From: BP-133 sp040756995
GTDB lineage: Bacteria; Actinomycetota; Acidimicrobiia; IMCC26256; BP-133
Assembly (NCBI GenBank): GCA_040756995.1
Contig: JBFLYK010000022.1
Location: 41,476 to 105,475, forward strand
Length of the DNA stretch: 64,000 nt
Direction: 5' to 3'
A model generated the notes under the pieces. That model was given only the letters and a program-made list of their open reading frames with translations. It was not told the origin of the DNA and did no database searches. This document shows positions 25,138 through 32,893 of the stretch, piece by piece. The position numbers were made by a program, and so were the translations under genes. Numbering within the stretch: position 1 is the stretch's first letter; each line of letters starts with the position of its first letter.

Positions 25138-25920
25138 ATGCCCCGCTCGACTCCTCGCCATGACCACGACGCCGGCGGCTCCCCGGAGCTCCTGGCCGCC
25201 AAGGCCGAGCTGCGGAAGGAGATCTGGGCCGCGCTCCGGGCCGCCAAGGCGACCCGCTTCCCCGGCCCCGAGGGGCGGATCCCGAACTTCGTCGGTGCCG
25301 AGGCTGCAGCGGAGCTTTTGCGGAGCACTGAGCTCTGGCAGGCGGCCGCCACCCTCAAGGCCAACCCCGATTCGCCGCAGTGGCCCGTCCGCCAGCGGGC
25401 CCTGGAGGACGGGAAGCTCCTGTTCATGGCCGTCCCCCGCCTGGCCGAGCCGGAGCCTTTCTTCCTGCTCGACCCGGAGCAGCTGGCGGCGTCGGCCCGG
25501 GAGGCGTCGTCGATCAAGGGCGCCTCGAAGTCGGCCCGGCCGGTCGGCCTCGGCCAACTGAAGCCCGTCGACCTCGTGGTGGCCGGCACCGTGGCCGCCG
25601 GCCTCGACGGCGCCCGCCTCGGCAAGGGCGGTGGCTTCTCCGACCTCGAGTTCGCCGTCGCCTCCGAAGCCGGCCTGATCGGGCCCGACACGGTGGTGGT
25701 GACGACCGTCCACGAAGCGCAGGTCCTCCCCGCCGGTGAGATCCCCACCACCGACCACGACGTCCTCCTCGACCTGATCGTCACCCCCGACCGCGTCATC
25801 GAAATCCCCCGCCGCCAACGCCGTCCCCCGGCCGCCATCCGCTGGGACGAACTGACCGACGAGAAGATCGCCGCGATCCCGCTGTTGAAGGAGCTCAGGG
25901 GTCGCCGAGGGCGGCGGTGA
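25138..25920 (+). CDS. 5-formyltetrahydrofolate cyclo-ligase-like protein
   Basis: A 260-residue member of the NagB/RpiA/CoA-transferase-like COG0212 group. Canonical ligases convert 5-formyl-THF to methenyl-THF with ATP. The family C-terminal glycine loop appears as ARLGKGGGFSDLE rather than the canonical RLGYGGGYYDR, and EGRIPNFVGAEAAA with LLFMAVPRLAE fits the longer MTHFS-domain subgroup, so activity is uncertain. ATG 25138 or the GTG at 25132 may start it. Its last 26 bases overlap the convergent glmM gene, an unusually long overlap for two real genes. Confidence 0.8.
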   Translation: MPRSTPRHDHDAGGSPELLAAKAELRKEIWAALRAAKATRFPGPEGRIPNFVGAEAAAELLRSTELWQAAATLKANPDSPQWPVRQRALEDGKLLFMAVPRLAEPEPFFLLDPEQLAASAREASSIKGASKSARPVGLGQLKPVDLVVAGTVAAGLDGARLGKGGGFSDLEFAVASEAGLIGPDTVVVTTVHEAQVLPAGEIPTTDHDVLLDLIVTPDRVIEIPRRQRRPPAAIRWDELTDEKIAAIPLLKELRGRRGRR

Positions 25921-27244
25921 GGGCGGCTTCGAGGCGGTCGGTGTAGCCCGTCGCCGTCTCTTCGGCCGGCGCCTCGACCATGATCCGGACGACGGGCTCG
26001 GTGCCGGACGGGCGGACCAGGACCCGGCCACCGTCGGCCAGCTCCGCCTCGACGGCGGCGACCTCGGCCCAGAAGGCCGTGGCATCGGGCAGGCCGGCCC
26101 GGTCGGCCACCCGGACGTTGCGGAGCACCTGGGGCAGCTTGACGACCACCGACGCCAGCTCCGACAAGGGACGCCCGGAGCGGACGAGGACGTCGAGCAG
26201 GACGAGCCCCGACAGGAGCCCGTCGCCCGTGGTGGCGAGGTCCCCGAAGATGATGTGACCCGACTGCTCGCCGCCGAGACTGAAGCCGCCCGCTTCCATG
26301 GCCTCGAGGACCGACCGGTCGCCGACCGGCGTCGTCTCGACCCGGATGCCCTCGGCGGCCATGGCGTGGTGGAAGCCGAGGTTGGCCATCACCGTGGCGA
26401 CGACCGTGTCATGGCGGAGCCGACCCCGGGCCCGGAGGTCGAGGGCGGCGATGGCCAGGATGTGATCGCCGTCGACGAGGCCGCCCCGCTCGTCGACCGC
26501 CACGAGCCGGTCGGCGTCGCCGTCGAAGGCCAGGCCGGCCGCCGCACCGGTGGCGACCACCTCGGCCTGCAGCGGCCCGACGTCGGTCGAGCCGCAGCCG
26601 GCGTTGATGTTCGTGCCATCCGGCCGGGCGCCGAGCGCCAGGTTGTCGACCTTGGCGCCGAGCTGGGCCAGGACCCAGGGGGCGGTGACGGTGGCCGCCC
26701 CGTTGCCGCAGTCGGTCACGACCCGCAGGCCATCGAGCCGCCGGCCCTCCAGCACCGTGAGCAGGTGCGTGGCGTAGGCCTGCGTGAGGTCGTCGCGGTG
26801 CGCCGTTCCGACGGCCGCCCCCTCGACCCGGGTCGGGGCCGACCGGCCGGCGAGGATGGCGTCCAGCTCGGCTTCCAGCCGCTCCTCCACCTCATCGCTG
26901 AGCTTGCGGCCGCCCCGTTCGAAGAACTTGATCCCGTTGTCGGGGAACGGGTTGTGGCTGGCCGACAGGACGGCCGCCGGGCAGTCCCGCTGGGCGCTCA
27001 GATAGGCCGCCCCCGGGGTGGGCAGCACGCCGGCCAGCACCACCTCGGCGCCTTCGGCGGCCAGGCCGGCCGACAGGGCCGCCTCCAGCATCGGGCCCGA
27101 CCGGCGGGTGTCGCGGGCCAGCACGAACGGCCGGTGGACGCCGAGCACCCGGGCCGCCGCCCGCCCGAGGGCCAGCGCCAGCTCCGGCGTCAGCTCGACA
27201 TTGGCCAGGCCCCGGACCCCGTCGGTACCGAAGCGCAACGTCAT
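25895..27244 (-). CDS. glmM: Phosphoglucosamine mutase
   Basis: GlmM interconverts glucosamine-6- and -1-phosphate for UDP-GlcNAc and thus peptidoglycan. The 449-residue protein starts MTLRFGTDGVRGLANVELTP and has the phosphoserine Ser96 in LSASHNPFPDNG, the metal loop AFDGDADRLVAVDE and the sugar-binding GGEQSGHII. The C-terminal phosphate loop is VRPSGTEPVVRIMVE. It lies 31 bases after rpsI on the same strand, the common actinobacterial order rplM-rpsI-glmM. Confidence 0.97.
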   Translation of the reverse strand: MTLRFGTDGVRGLANVELTPELALALGRAAARVLGVHRPFVLARDTRRSGPMLEAALSAGLAAEGAEVVLAGVLPTPGAAYLSAQRDCPAAVLSASHNPFPDNGIKFFERGGRKLSDEVEERLEAELDAILAGRSAPTRVEGAAVGTAHRDDLTQAYATHLLTVLEGRRLDGLRVVTDCGNGAATVTAPWVLAQLGAKVDNLALGARPDGTNINAGCGSTDVGPLQAEVVATGAAAGLAFDGDADRLVAVDERGGLVDGDHILAIAALDLRARGRLRHDTVVATVMANLGFHHAMAAEGIRVETTPVGDRSVLEAMEAGGFSLGGEQSGHIIFGDLATTGDGLLSGLVLLDVLVRSGRPLSELASVVVKLPQVLRNVRVADRAGLPDATAFWAEVAAVEAELADGGRVLVRPSGTEPVVRIMVEAPAEETATGYTDRLEAALTAALGDP

Positions 27245-27275
27245 GGGGCGCGGCGGTGGCGGCGAGCCCGGCGGG

Positions 27276-27668
27276 CTACCGCTTCGAGTACTGAGGCGCC
27301 TTGCGGGCCTTCTTGAGGCCGTACTTCTTGCGTTCCTTCTCCCGGGCGTCGCGGGTGAGCAGCCCGGCCTTCTTCACCTGGGGCCGCAGGTCGGGATCGA
27401 GCGTCACGAGCGCCCGGGCGATCCCGAGGCGCATGGCCCCCGCCTGCCCGCTCACGCCTCCGCCGGCCAGCGTGCAGTCCACGTCGTAGACCTCGGCGGT
27501 CTGCGTGAGGCGCAGCGGCTCGGTCACGATCATCCGGTGCGTGGCGTTGGGGAAGAACTGCTCGAAGGGACGCTTGTTGCAGAGGATCACCCCGGTACCG
27601 GGGCGGAGCCGCACCCGCGCCACCGCTTCCTTGCGACGTCCGGTGGTCTGGATGAGGGGCTTCGGCAC
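27276..27668 (-). CDS. rpsI: 30S ribosomal protein S9
   Basis: S9 contacts the P-site tRNA with its basic tail. The 130-residue protein starts MPKPLIQTTGRRKEAVARVR and ends KKYGLKKARKAPQYSKR, the invariant terminal SKR included. The central GGGVSGQAGAMRLGIARAL is canonical. It follows rplM by 24 bases and precedes glmM. No unusual features. Confidence 0.97.
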   Translation of the reverse strand: MPKPLIQTTGRRKEAVARVRLRPGTGVILCNKRPFEQFFPNATHRMIVTEPLRLTQTAEVYDVDCTLAGGGVSGQAGAMRLGIARALVTLDPDLRPQVKKAGLLTRDAREKERKKYGLKKARKAPQYSKR

Positions 27669-27692
27669 TTCCGTGAACTCCTTCGATCTCGC

Positions 27693-28148
27693 TTAGGCCG
27701 TGCGCGCCTTGCGGGCGTACGGCGGCTGGAGCGGCTGCGGCTGCTGGGCGGTGTGGGGATGCGTCGGGCCGGGATGGATCTTGAGCTTCTTCAGCATCTG
27801 CCGGCCGAGGGGGCCCTTCGGCAGCATGCCCTTCACCGCCAGGCGCAGCACCCGCTCCGGGTTGCGCTCCATGAGGCTGGCCAGGTTCTCCGACCGGAAC
27901 CCGCCGGGGTACTGCGAGTGCCGGTAGTAGCGCTTGTCGGCCCCCTTCTTGGGGTCGACGGCGATCTTGGAAGCATTGACCACGACGACGAAATCGCCCG
28001 TGTCGATGTGAGGGGCGTAAATCGGCTTGTGCTTCCCCCGCAGAATGCGGGCGATCTCACTGGCCAGCCGACCCAGCACCATGCCCTCGGCGTCGACGAG
28101 GTGCCAGGCGCGGGTGACGTCAGATTGCTTTGGGGAGAAAGTCCTCAC
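27693..28148 (-). CDS. rplM: 50S ribosomal protein L13
   Basis: L13 is an early assembly protein of the large subunit. The 151-residue protein from GTG 28148 begins VRTFSPKQSDVTRAWHLVDA and contains LGRLASEIARILRGKHKP and AVKGMLPKGPLGRQML. AGGAAG precedes the GTG; the frame stays open further upstream but reads as non-coding. The C-terminus carries a slightly longer Pro/Gln-rich end (HTAQQPQPLQPPYARKAR). Heads the rplM-rpsI(-glmM) operon; the 116-base divergent gap to the phosphodiesterase gene must hold both promoters. Confidence 0.96.
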   Translation of the reverse strand: MRTFSPKQSDVTRAWHLVDAEGMVLGRLASEIARILRGKHKPIYAPHIDTGDFVVVVNASKIAVDPKKGADKRYYRHSQYPGGFRSENLASLMERNPERVLRLAVKGMLPKGPLGRQMLKKLKIHPGPTHPHTAQQPQPLQPPYARKARTA

Positions 28149-28264
28149 CCGGAACTTCCTTTCATCGGGCGCGGCCGCCCAATACGGCAAGCGGCAGGTC
28201 GATAAGGCTAGCAGTGAGAGACGCAGGTGCGACAACCAGCGGTGAGGAATCACACTCTGTGACC

Positions 28265-29815
28265 ATGGTGCCGCCTCCCGACAGCGCCGGTCCCGGCGCG
28301 GCTCGCGCCGCCTCGGCCGCCGCCGCCCTCGAGGTCCTGACCGACCGGTCCCTGGAGCCCATCGTGGAGATGGTCCTGACGGTGCGGGACGGGGCCTACG
28401 AGGCCCACTCCGCCGATGGCTCCGTCCGCTTCGCCCGCCGGATCGACCGGACGGGGTGGCGCTACGACGTTCTCGACGTCGCCGGCCGCAACCCCCTCGG
28501 CGACCAGGACTGCGGGCGTTTCGCCGGCGCCGCCGCCGAGGCCGCCGGCCGTTACCCGAACCGGTCGGCCAACGCCTATCCCCACGGCTACGAGCAGGTC
28601 GTGCAGTTCTTCGAGGCGCCGATGTCGCCCGACCTGTGCGTGGTCCACAGCGCCGCCCACAACTACGAGGACCGCGGCGGCCACCGGGGCGAGCACGGTT
28701 CCCTCGACGTCGTCCAGGCCCGGGCGCCGTTCGTGCTGGCCGGCCGGGGCGTGCGGGCCGACGGACTGGTCGACCGATCCTGCCGCCTGGTCGACGTCGC
28801 GCCGACCCTGGCCCGGCTCCTGGGGCTGCCGCACCGGCTCGGCCGGGGCCTCAACGGCCTGCACCGGGCCGACGCCTACCTCGCCCGCCAGGACGGCGAT
28901 CCCCTCTCGGATCTCCTCGTTCCCGGCGAGGCGCCCCGCCACGTCGTCGGCTTCCTGATGGACGGGTGCAACCCGAACACGCTCTACCGGCTGGCCGAGT
29001 CCGGCGCCGCCCCCAACGTCGCCCGCCTGATGGGTATGGGGACGGCCTTCCGCCACGGCGCCATGGCCGGCATGCCGACGGTCACGCTGGCCAACCATAC
29101 GTCGCTGATCACCGGCGCCCTCCCCGGCCACCACCGGATCCTCCACAACGCCTGGTGGGACCGCCTCTCCGGCGAGGTCGTGACCACCAACTCCCCGGCC
29201 GCCTGGCCCACGGCCATGACCCGCCTGGCGCCGGGCATCGAGACGATCTTCGAGGCCATCCGGGCGGCCGAGCCGGCCGCCTTCACCGCCGCCGTCAACG
29301 AGCCGGCCGACCGGGGCGCGACGTTCTCGACCTTCGACTTCTTCCGCCGGGGCGACCTGCCGCCGTTCCCCCAGCCGGAGGACCTGCCCCACGTGACGAT
29401 GCGCTTCGCCGGGCCCCTGGGCGACTACCGGTTCAACACGATCATCGACCACATGGCCATGGAACAGGCGGTCGGTCTGTGGGACGGGCGCTACCGCGAC
29501 GCCGACTACCCCGCGCCCCGGTTCTGCTGGGTGAGCTTCCAGCTGACCGACTGCGGCATGCACGCCGGCGGCCCCCGCTCGGACATCGCCGAGGCGGCCA
29601 TCGCCGACACCGACGGGCGGATCGGCGAGATCATCGCCGCCGTCGAGCGGGCCGGGGCCTTCGACGACACGGCCTTCCTGCTCGTCGCCGACCACGGCAT
29701 GGAGGAGACCAACCCCGAGATCAGGGGCGACTGGGACGCCGCCCTGGCCGCGGCCGGCGTCGCCTTCCGCGACGAGGGCCACGGCTTCGTCTATCTCGAC
29801 CCGGCCACCCGCTAG
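28265..29815 (+). CDS. Alkaline-phosphatase-superfamily phosphodiesterase, domain order permuted
   Basis: A 516-residue protein of the nucleotide pyrophosphatase/phosphodiesterase family. Metal ligands are Asp233 (FLMDGCNP), nucleophile Thr274 (MPTVTLANHTSLITG), Asp429/His433 (TDCGMHAGGP) and Asp476/His477 (VADHGMEE). The third zinc His, usually near the C-terminus, is missing there but appears at His144 in GGHRGEHGSLDVV, followed by RLVDVAPTLARLLGL, text that normally ends such proteins. The order is therefore C-part then N-part. No signal peptide or membrane helix is seen. ATG 28265 is my choice; a GTG two codons earlier is possible. Its stop interlocks with that of ilvA at CTAG. Confidence 0.85.
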   Translation: MVPPPDSAGPGAARAASAAAALEVLTDRSLEPIVEMVLTVRDGAYEAHSADGSVRFARRIDRTGWRYDVLDVAGRNPLGDQDCGRFAGAAAEAAGRYPNRSANAYPHGYEQVVQFFEAPMSPDLCVVHSAAHNYEDRGGHRGEHGSLDVVQARAPFVLAGRGVRADGLVDRSCRLVDVAPTLARLLGLPHRLGRGLNGLHRADAYLARQDGDPLSDLLVPGEAPRHVVGFLMDGCNPNTLYRLAESGAAPNVARLMGMGTAFRHGAMAGMPTVTLANHTSLITGALPGHHRILHNAWWDRLSGEVVTTNSPAAWPTAMTRLAPGIETIFEAIRAAEPAAFTAAVNEPADRGATFSTFDFFRRGDLPPFPQPEDLPHVTMRFAGPLGDYRFNTIIDHMAMEQAVGLWDGRYRDADYPAPRFCWVSFQLTDCGMHAGGPRSDIAEAAIADTDGRIGEIIAAVERAGAFDDTAFLLVADHGMEETNPEIRGDWDAALAAAGVAFRDEGHGFVYLDPATR

Positions 29816-31041
29816 CGCGCTTCGGCGCGGTAGCCCGCCGCCCGGAGAGTCTCCAGGACCTGGGCCCGGTGTTCGGGGTCGCGGGTCTCGGTGGTCATGT
29901 GGACTTCCACCTCGTCGACGGCCAGGTGGACGCCGCTGCGGTGGTGCTCGATGTCGACCACGTTGAGACCGAGGCCGGCCAGCAGCCCCGTCAGGCGGTG
30001 CAGCTCGCCCGGCCGGTCGTGGAGGGCGACGCGCAGCAGGAGGTACCGGCCGGCCGCGGTGAGGCCGTGGCGGATCACCCGGATCAGCAGCGTCGGATCG
30101 ATGTTCCCGCCGGAGAGCAGGAGGCAGGCCGCTTCGCCGTCGGACTCGGGGAGCTTGCCGGCCAGGGCCGCGGCCAGCGGCGCCGCCCCGGCCGGTTCTA
30201 CCACCGCCTTCGTGCGTTCCAGAAGCAGGAGCAGCGCCCGGGACAGGTCCTCCTCGGAGACCGTCACCATCTCGTCCACCAGCGCGCCGACGTGGGCCAG
30301 GGTGAGGTCGGACACCCGCTTCACGGCGATGCCGTCGGCCATCGTGTCGATCCGGTCGAGCGCGACCGTGTGACCGGCGGCCAGCGACGCCGTCATCGAC
30401 GCCGCTCCCTCCGCCTCCACGCCGACGACCCTGAGCCCCGGCCGGAGGGCCTTGAGGGCTGCCGCCACCCCGCTGATCAGTCCTCCGCCGCCGACCGACA
30501 CCACCGCCATCCCGGCCTGGGGAGCCTGCTCGGCCACCTCCAGGCCGATGGTCCCCTGGCCGGCGATGACCAGGGGATCATCGAACGGCGACACGAACCG
30601 GGCGCCGGTCGCCTCGGCGTGGGCCAGCGCGTCGGCGAGGCAGTCATCGAACACGACGCCACCGAGTACGACTTCGGCGCCGTAGCCCCGGGTGGCTGCC
30701 ACCTTGGGGAACGGAGCGGTGTCGGGCATGAAGATCGTCGACTTCACGCCGAGCAGTGACGCGGCCAGCGCGACGCCCTGGGCGTGGTTGCCGGCGCTGG
30801 CTGCCACCACACCCGCCGCCCGCTCGGTCGGGTCGAGCCGGGCGATGCGGTGATAGGCGCCCCGGATCTTGAACGAGCCCGTCCGCTGGAGGTGCTCAGC
30901 CTTGAGGAGGATGGGCCGGCCGGCCAGCACCGACAGGTGCTCCGAGCCCTCGACCGGCGTGCGGCGCACGACCGGGGCGAGGAGGCGCCGGGCCGCCTCG
31001 ATGTCGTCGAGGGTGACGAGCGGGGGGGTCGAGGCAACCAG
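29812..31041 (-). CDS. ilvA: Threonine ammonia-lyase with ACT domain
   Basis: This PLP enzyme deaminates threonine to 2-oxobutyrate, feeding isoleucine synthesis or threonine breakdown. The PLP lysine is in GSFKIRGAY, and VVSVGGGGLISGVAAA and LLSGGNIDPTLL are the phosphate and cofactor loops. The final 75 residues form an ACT domain (LLLRVALHDRPGELHRLTG). The conserved N-terminal helix LVTLDDIEAARRLLAPVV lies upstream of the only ordinary start, a GTG at 30969. The first usable codon before it is CTG 31041, with AGGA eight bases earlier, so I propose a CTG start (409 residues). If wrong, the protein is 385 residues from GTG and lacks part of that helix. Confidence 0.9.
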   Translation of the reverse strand: MVASTPPLVTLDDIEAARRLLAPVVRRTPVEGSEHLSVLAGRPILLKAEHLQRTGSFKIRGAYHRIARLDPTERAAGVVAASAGNHAQGVALAASLLGVKSTIFMPDTAPFPKVAATRGYGAEVVLGGVVFDDCLADALAHAEATGARFVSPFDDPLVIAGQGTIGLEVAEQAPQAGMAVVSVGGGGLISGVAAALKALRPGLRVVGVEAEGAASMTASLAAGHTVALDRIDTMADGIAVKRVSDLTLAHVGALVDEMVTVSEEDLSRALLLLLERTKAVVEPAGAAPLAAALAGKLPESDGEAACLLLSGGNIDPTLLIRVIRHGLTAAGRYLLLRVALHDRPGELHRLTGLLAGLGLNVVDIEHHRSGVHLAVDEVEVHMTTETRDPEHRAQVLETLRAAGYRAEAR

Positions 31042-31121
31042 GAGGCCGATCCTACCGCCGGTACCATCGACGCATCCCGCCCACGACCCGCCTCCCCCCG
31101 CGCCCCGCCCTCGGTCTGGCC

Positions 31122-31721
31122 GTGATCGCCGCCGTGACGATCGCCGCCGCCGTCACGGTCCTGGCCGTCGTCAGCGACGGCGGTTCCGAGCCTCGCACCA
31201 CCGACGTCACCGCCCTCGACACCGCCGGGGACTACCCGCCGGCCCCCTGGCGGGCGGGCCCGGTCCCCCGGGCGGCCGTCCCCGCTCCCTTCACCGAGGC
31301 GTGGGACCGGGCCGGCAACCGCAGGCGGTGCGCGCTGCTGTTTCCCCTCGACGGCGGGCCCGAACTGCCCGACGCCACGCCGACCGCCGGGAAGACGCCC
31401 GAGGACCGGGGCTGGGACATCTTCCTGGCCGGCCGGGCCGGCAGCGTCGAAGTCCTCGGCCTCTTCGACAAGGCCGCCCGGACCGACAAGCCCTCGACCG
31501 GCCCGAGCTACACCCGGACCTGGTCCGACGGCTCAGTGGCGAAGTACTCGCCCGACGTCGGCGGCGCCGCCCCCGGTAACTACGACCCGAACACGTCGGC
31601 CTACGAGGCCGTCCTGACCCTGCCCGACCAGGCCTGCACCTACCGGATCTACGACACGCTCGGACGGGCCCACCTCGAAGCGCTCTTCGACCGCCTCCGG
31701 TTGATGGCCCCTGGGAGTTAG
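31122..31721 (+). CDS. Hypothetical exported or membrane-anchored protein
   Basis: A 199-residue protein with one hydrophobic segment at its start (VIAAVTIAAAVTVLAVVSDG), acting as a signal or anchor, followed by a polar soluble domain. CALLFPLDGGPEL, GWDIFLAG and VLTLPDQACTYRIYDTLGRA are the most structured parts; two Cys (about 67 and 179) could pair outside the cell. No known family recognised. Start codon is uncertain: GTG 31122 is used, while in-frame codons before it read RPALGLA and lack ATG. It is divergent from ilvA and overlaps the convergent VIT gene's stop. Confidence 0.6.
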   Translation: MIAAVTIAAAVTVLAVVSDGGSEPRTTDVTALDTAGDYPPAPWRAGPVPRAAVPAPFTEAWDRAGNRRRCALLFPLDGGPELPDATPTAGKTPEDRGWDIFLAGRAGSVEVLGLFDKAARTDKPSTGPSYTRTWSDGSVAKYSPDVGGAAPGNYDPNTSAYEAVLTLPDQACTYRIYDTLGRAHLEALFDRLRLMAPGS

Positions 31722-32833
31722 ACCGACACGCCCTCGCCGATGAGCCGGCCGATGAGGTGACTGGCCAGGCCGACGACGGTGGCGATGGCGACCATGCGTA
31801 GACCGCCTCGAACCGGACTCCGCCCGGTGAGGATGGCGATGGCCGAGCCGACCACGAACAGCGTGACGGCCGACAGCACGGTGGAGATGACGAGGGCCGC
31901 CGCCCCGGCTCCGAAGAGGAAGGGGAGCACGGGGATGAGCGCCCCCACGGCGAAGGAGGCGAACGACGACCCGGCCGCCACCCACGGCGAGCCCAGGTCG
32001 CCGGGCGCCAGACCGAGCTCCTCGCGGGTCAGCGTGTCGAGCGCGCTCTCGGGCCGGCGCATGATCCGCCGGGCCAGGGCCTTCGCCTCATCGTCGGACA
32101 GACCCTTCGCCTGGTAGATGAGGATCAGCTCCTCGAGCTCCTCGTCGGGGAAGGCCGCCACCTCTTCCCGTTCGATGTTGATCTCGCGCTCGTAGAGCTC
32201 CCGCTGGGACTGGACGGAGACCCACTCCCCGGCGGCCATCGAGAAGGCGCCGGCCAGGAGCCCGGCCAGGGCGGCCAGCAGGATGATGTTCCGGTTCGAG
32301 GTGCCGCCGGCGACACCGAGGATCAACAGCACGTTCGACACCAGACCGTCGTTGACGCCGAACACCGCCGCCCGGAGGGCGCCGCCGACCGCCGCCCGGT
32401 GCCGGCCCTCCGACAGGGCGATCTGTTCGCCCTTCCCCTCGCCGTGCAGGGCGGCGAGCGTTCGGCCGTGGGCCATCTCCTCCGCCGACATCGTGGCCGT
32501 GGCGTCCTCCATGTCCCGGTAGCGGGCGGCGTCGCTGGCCTCGAGCCGCAGCACGAGCGGCAGGACGGCGTCTGCCCCGAACCGGCGACCGAGGGCGGAG
32601 AGGACCCGGGTCCTGAGGGTCCGCTTCGGGGGCGGGAAGTTCGTGACGCCCGCCTCCCGGAGAAGGCGCTCCCAGTGGGCGGCGTGACGTTCCTCGGCGT
32701 CGGCCAGGCGGTTGAGCACGGCGCGCCGGCGGCCCTCGGACGCCTCGGCCAGCGCCCGGTAGAGGGCGGCGGCGTCGAGTTCGTCCGCCCGCATCTCCTC
32801 GAACAGCGTCAGCCGCTCCGGCTCGATGGCCAT
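31718..32833 (-). CDS. Ferritin-like/VIT1 fusion, putative iron or manganese transporter
   Basis: A 371-residue two-part protein. Residues 1-135 form a rubrerythrin/ferritin-like helical bundle with Glu and His ligands (DELDAAALYRALAEAS and ADAEERHAAHWERLL). Residues 140-371 are a VIT1/CCC1 domain of about five membrane helices: RAAVFGVNDGLVSNVLLILG, AGAFSMAAGEWVSVQSQRE and a cytoplasmic loop rich in Glu (ELEELILIYQAKGLS). VIT1 proteins move Fe2+ or Mn2+ out of the cytoplasm; the ferritin-like part probably binds or delivers the metal. ATG 32833 gives MAIEPERL; a TTG three codons earlier is possible. Transcribed after truA with a 60-base gap. Confidence 0.9.
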   Translation of the reverse strand: MAIEPERLTLFEEMRADELDAAALYRALAEASEGRRRAVLNRLADAEERHAAHWERLLREAGVTNFPPPKRTLRTRVLSALGRRFGADAVLPLVLRLEASDAARYRDMEDATATMSAEEMAHGRTLAALHGEGKGEQIALSEGRHRAAVGGALRAAVFGVNDGLVSNVLLILGVAGGTSNRNIILLAALAGLLAGAFSMAAGEWVSVQSQRELYEREINIEREEVAAFPDEELEELILIYQAKGLSDDEAKALARRIMRRPESALDTLTREELGLAPGDLGSPWVAAGSSFASFAVGALIPVLPFLFGAGAAALVISTVLSAVTLFVVGSAIAILTGRSPVRGGLRMVAIATVVGLASHLIGRLIGEGVSV

Positions 32834-32893
32834 AGCTGGCAATCTACCCGGCCCCCGTAATGACCAAGACCGGCTTTGGTGGTTAGGAGAGCC

